This document shows, piece after piece, positions 8,060 to 8,690 of a DNA stretch of 8,690 nucleotides. The translations under genes were made by a program, and so were the position numbers. The stretch is taken from NCBI GenBank assembly GCA_004557285.1, contig SFEK01000086.1:1-8690 (forward strand), given 5' to 3'. Numbering within the stretch: position 1 is the first letter of the stretch; each line of letters starts with the position of its first letter. Below the pieces are notes generated by a model. The model did no database searches, had not been told where the DNA came from, and saw nothing but the letters and a program-made list of their open reading frames with translations. Origin of the DNA: Bacteroidales bacterium. Lineage in GTDB: Bacteria; Bacteroidota; Bacteroidia; Bacteroidales; Bacteroidaceae.

Positions 8060-8138
8060 ATTGTGATGTTCTTTAAATAATTTCTGATGTGACATGCAGC
8101 TTTACGCTATATGTTTTGGGTTAAGCCCATTTGATGTG

Positions 8139-8169
8139 CAAAATTATTAAAAAAACTCTGAAACACCAA
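8139..8169 (-). promoter_or_regulatory. Bacteroidetes-type promoter of the ftsE unit
   Basis: On the minus strand, TAATTTTG (8146-8139) matches the Bacteroidetes -7 consensus TAnnTTTG exactly. A TTG (8169-8167) lies 20 bp upstream and can serve as a partial -33 TTTG element. Transcription would start near 8132, giving a leader of about 70 nt to the ATG at 8059. I saw no equivalent -7 match in the spacers before lysC, lysA, the two glycosyltransferase genes, fbp or the gene at 264. The element match is direct; its activity is inferred. Confidence 0.6.
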
Positions 8170-8208
8170 CCTTTATGATTGAATTTATCACTTTTGTCAC
8201 ATTTTTAT

Positions 8209-8227
8209 GGTTTCAACCCTTGAAACC
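8209..8227. repeat. Perfect short inverted repeat (hairpin) upstream of the ftsE promoter
   Basis: GGTTTCAA (8209-8216) and TTGAAACC (8220-8227) are exact reverse complements around CCC, an 8-bp stem with a 3-nt loop. It lies about 40 bp upstream of the -33 region of the ftsE promoter. Neither strand shows a U-run just after the stem, so a standard intrinsic terminator is not supported. It could be a regulator-binding dyad or a structural mark ending the repeat region. Confidence 0.5.
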
Positions 8228-8289
8228 TCCAAAAAGTCAAGGAAAAAAACGCCTGTGCATCCTCATTCCCTGCCATTGGTAAGGCTTCC

Positions 8290-8357
8290 CGTTCATCCCC
8301 GTTCAAAAACTGTTCATTTTCATCGTGTTTTTCACACTTTTCGTTCACTCCGTTCAC
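8290..8357. repeat. Cluster of GTTCA/CGTTCA motifs
   Basis: GTTCA occurs at 8291, 8301, 8312, 8343 and 8352, four of these as CGTTCA (the copy at 8312 is TGTTCA). A further CGTTCA at 8453 sits inside the next array. Spacings of 10, 11, 31 and 9 bp are close to multiples of a helical turn but not exact. It may be a decayed tandem array or a set of protein-binding half-sites. Confidence 0.4.
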
Positions 8358-8375
8358 ACTCTTTCAAAGGTTCTT

Positions 8376-8471
8376 TGGTCGTACGACCATAGCACCTCAC
8401 ACCGTACGACCATAGACCCTTTGAACGTACGACCATAGAATGATTGCTCGTACGTTCAAAACACTTCCCCA
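8376..8471. repeat. 23-bp-period array with CGTACGACCATAG core
   Basis: CGTACG starts at 8380, 8403, 8426 and 8449, spaced exactly 23 bp three times. The first three units share the 13-bp core CGTACGACCATAG, each followed by a different 10-bp segment (CACCTCACAC, ACCCTTTGAA, AATGATTGCT). The fourth keeps only CGTACG and then diverges. The first core lies in a 14-bp perfect palindrome, TGGTCGTACGACCA (8376-8389). A conserved palindromic core at fixed pitch with changing filler looks like a row of binding sites on one face of the DNA. The units are too short for CRISPR. Confidence 0.8.
8420..8460. repeat. 13-bp perfect inverted repeat bridging the last two CGTACG units
   Basis: TTTGAACGTACGA (8420-8432) is the exact reverse complement of TCGTACGTTCAAA (8448-8460), with a 15-nt loop. 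Part of the pairing is inevitable because CGTACG is itself a palindrome, but the flanking TTTGAA/TTCAAA match is additional. No U-run follows on either strand. Confidence 0.65.
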
Positions 8472-8473
8472 TT

Positions 8474-8561
8474 CTTTCTGCAATCTTTCGGGATTCTTTC
8501 GGGATTCTTTCGGGATGAAAATGGAATGAAATTGGGAGAAAGTTGGGAGCAGTTTGGGAGC
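8474..8561. repeat. 11-bp-period degenerate tandem array (GGGA core)
   Basis: Seven consecutive 11-bp units start at 8485, 8496, 8507, 8518, 8529, 8540 and 8551. The first three are CTTTCGGGATT, CTTTCGGGATT and CTTTCGGGATG. The fourth is AAAATGGAATG, and the last three read AAATTGGGAGA, AAGTTGGGAGC and AGTTTGGGAGC. GGGA keeps the same column in all but the fourth (GGAA), although the flanks change completely. A weaker unit, CTTTCTGCAAT, precedes them at 8474. The pitch is about one helical turn. Confidence 0.75.
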
Positions 8562-8581
8562 ATCAAACACCACTATATCTC

Positions 8582-8690
8582 CAATAAGGTTATTAACCTT
8601 TCGGCTGGAAGATTATTAATCTTTCGGTTGATAGATTAATAACCTTATTGCCTATGAAGTTAACTGGCATCAGCAACGAATTAATATTCA
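8582..8690. repeat. 23-bp-period array of TTA/TAA dyads with outer 15-bp inverted repeat
   Basis: AAGGTTA-T-TAACCTT (8586-8600) and AAGATTA-T-TAATCTT (8609-8623) are dyads with perfect 7-bp arms and a single-base centre. TAGATTA-A-TAACCTT (8632-8646) is a third with two arm mismatches. Centres at 8593, 8616 and 8639 are exactly 23 bp apart. AGTTAACT (8658-8665, centre 8661.5) falls where a fourth is expected, and GAATTAATATTC (8678-8689) may be a fifth, so the array probably runs past the window. CAATAAGGTTATTAA (8582-8596) is the exact reverse complement of 8636-8650. CTTTCGG follows the first two dyads, as in the 11-bp array. Confidence 0.75.

Larger units (their letters stand above)
8096..8690. 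other. 595-bp gene-free region made of short-period repeats
   Basis: No open frame here looks like a gene. The part next to ftsE (8096-8170) holds the promoter. At 8209-8227 there is a short hairpin. From about 8290 to the window edge the sequence passes through four blocks: scattered GTTCA motifs, a 23-bp CGTACG array, an 11-bp GGGA array and a 23-bp TTA/TAA dyad array. An ATG-led frame on the plus strand (8207-8392) encodes a basic, low-complexity 61-mer that runs into the repeats and is not credible. What lies on the far side is outside the window. Confidence 0.8.

Noticed and set aside
7330..8138. Lysine riboswitch or tRNA in the leader regions of lysC and ftsE
   Set aside because: The lysC spacer is only 22 bp and the ftsE leader about 70 nt, neither large enough for a lysine riboswitch. 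No tRNA-like fold was seen.
8207..8392. 61-codon plus-strand frame upstream of ftsE
   Set aside because: Its product is a basic, low-complexity S/R/H/P string, the frame overlaps the hairpin, the GTTCA cluster and the first CGTACG unit, and I saw no promoter for it.
8380..8471. CRISPR-like reading of the 13-bp core plus 10-bp variable segments
   Set aside because: Repeats and spacers are far below CRISPR size, the last repeat is heavily decayed and no cas gene is present.
8582..8650. Insertion-sequence or MITE end, based on the 15-bp inverted repeat
   Set aside because: The two arms are only 39 bp apart, there is no flanking target duplication or transposase, and the pairing is explained by the periodic dyads.
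8654..8690. ATG at 8654 starting a plus-strand frame (MKLTGISNELIF) open to the edge
   Set aside because: Only 12 codons are visible, and they overlap the continuing TTA/TAA dyad series, so an open frame is expected by chance. It needs the sequence to the right.

Overview
The window looks like chromosomal DNA of a Bacteroidales bacterium, most likely Prevotella or a close relative. Four things point there: a class III fructose-1,6-bisphosphatase of Bacteroides/Prevotella type, an FtsE-like ATPase next to a lysine-biosynthesis pair, a Bacteroidetes-type -7 promoter element (TAnnTTTG), and starts without clear Shine-Dalgarno sequences. The genus is inferred from protein style and was not checked by a search.

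Every recognisable gene lies on the minus strand, so the reading order runs from high to low coordinates. ftsE (cell-division ABC ATPase, about 8059-7352), lysC (aspartate kinase, 7329-5992), lysA (diaminopimelate decarboxylase, 5935-4775), a membrane family-2 glycosyltransferase (4723-3596), a glycosyltransferase-like protein with no visible donor-binding half (3561-2317) and fbp (2320-335) follow each other with gaps of 22, 56, 51 and 34 bp and a final 4-bp ATGA overlap. The only good promoter I see is upstream of ftsE (8139-8169), so this is probably one six-gene transcription unit. After a 70-bp gap comes the 5' end of a secreted protein gene (264-1, cut by the window edge).

The unit mixes aspartate-to-lysine metabolism (LysC commits aspartate, LysA turns meso-diaminopimelate into lysine and so draws on the peptidoglycan precursor pool), a division/envelope ATPase, two glycan-related proteins and a gluconeogenic phosphatase that supplies hexose phosphates. 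An envelope-supply theme is plausible but is inference.

The right end (8096-8690, 595 bp) has no credible gene. It is built from a chain of short-period repeats: scattered GTTCA motifs (8290-8357), four CGTACG palindromes spaced exactly 23 bp apart (8380-8471), an 11-bp-period GGGA array (about 8474-8561), and TTA/TAA dyads spaced 23 bp apart (8586-8646, apparently continuing to the window edge). A CTTTCGG heptamer occurs in both of the last two arrays. This composite array is the least explained part of the window. No new enzyme system, CRISPR array, RNA gene or mobile element was found.
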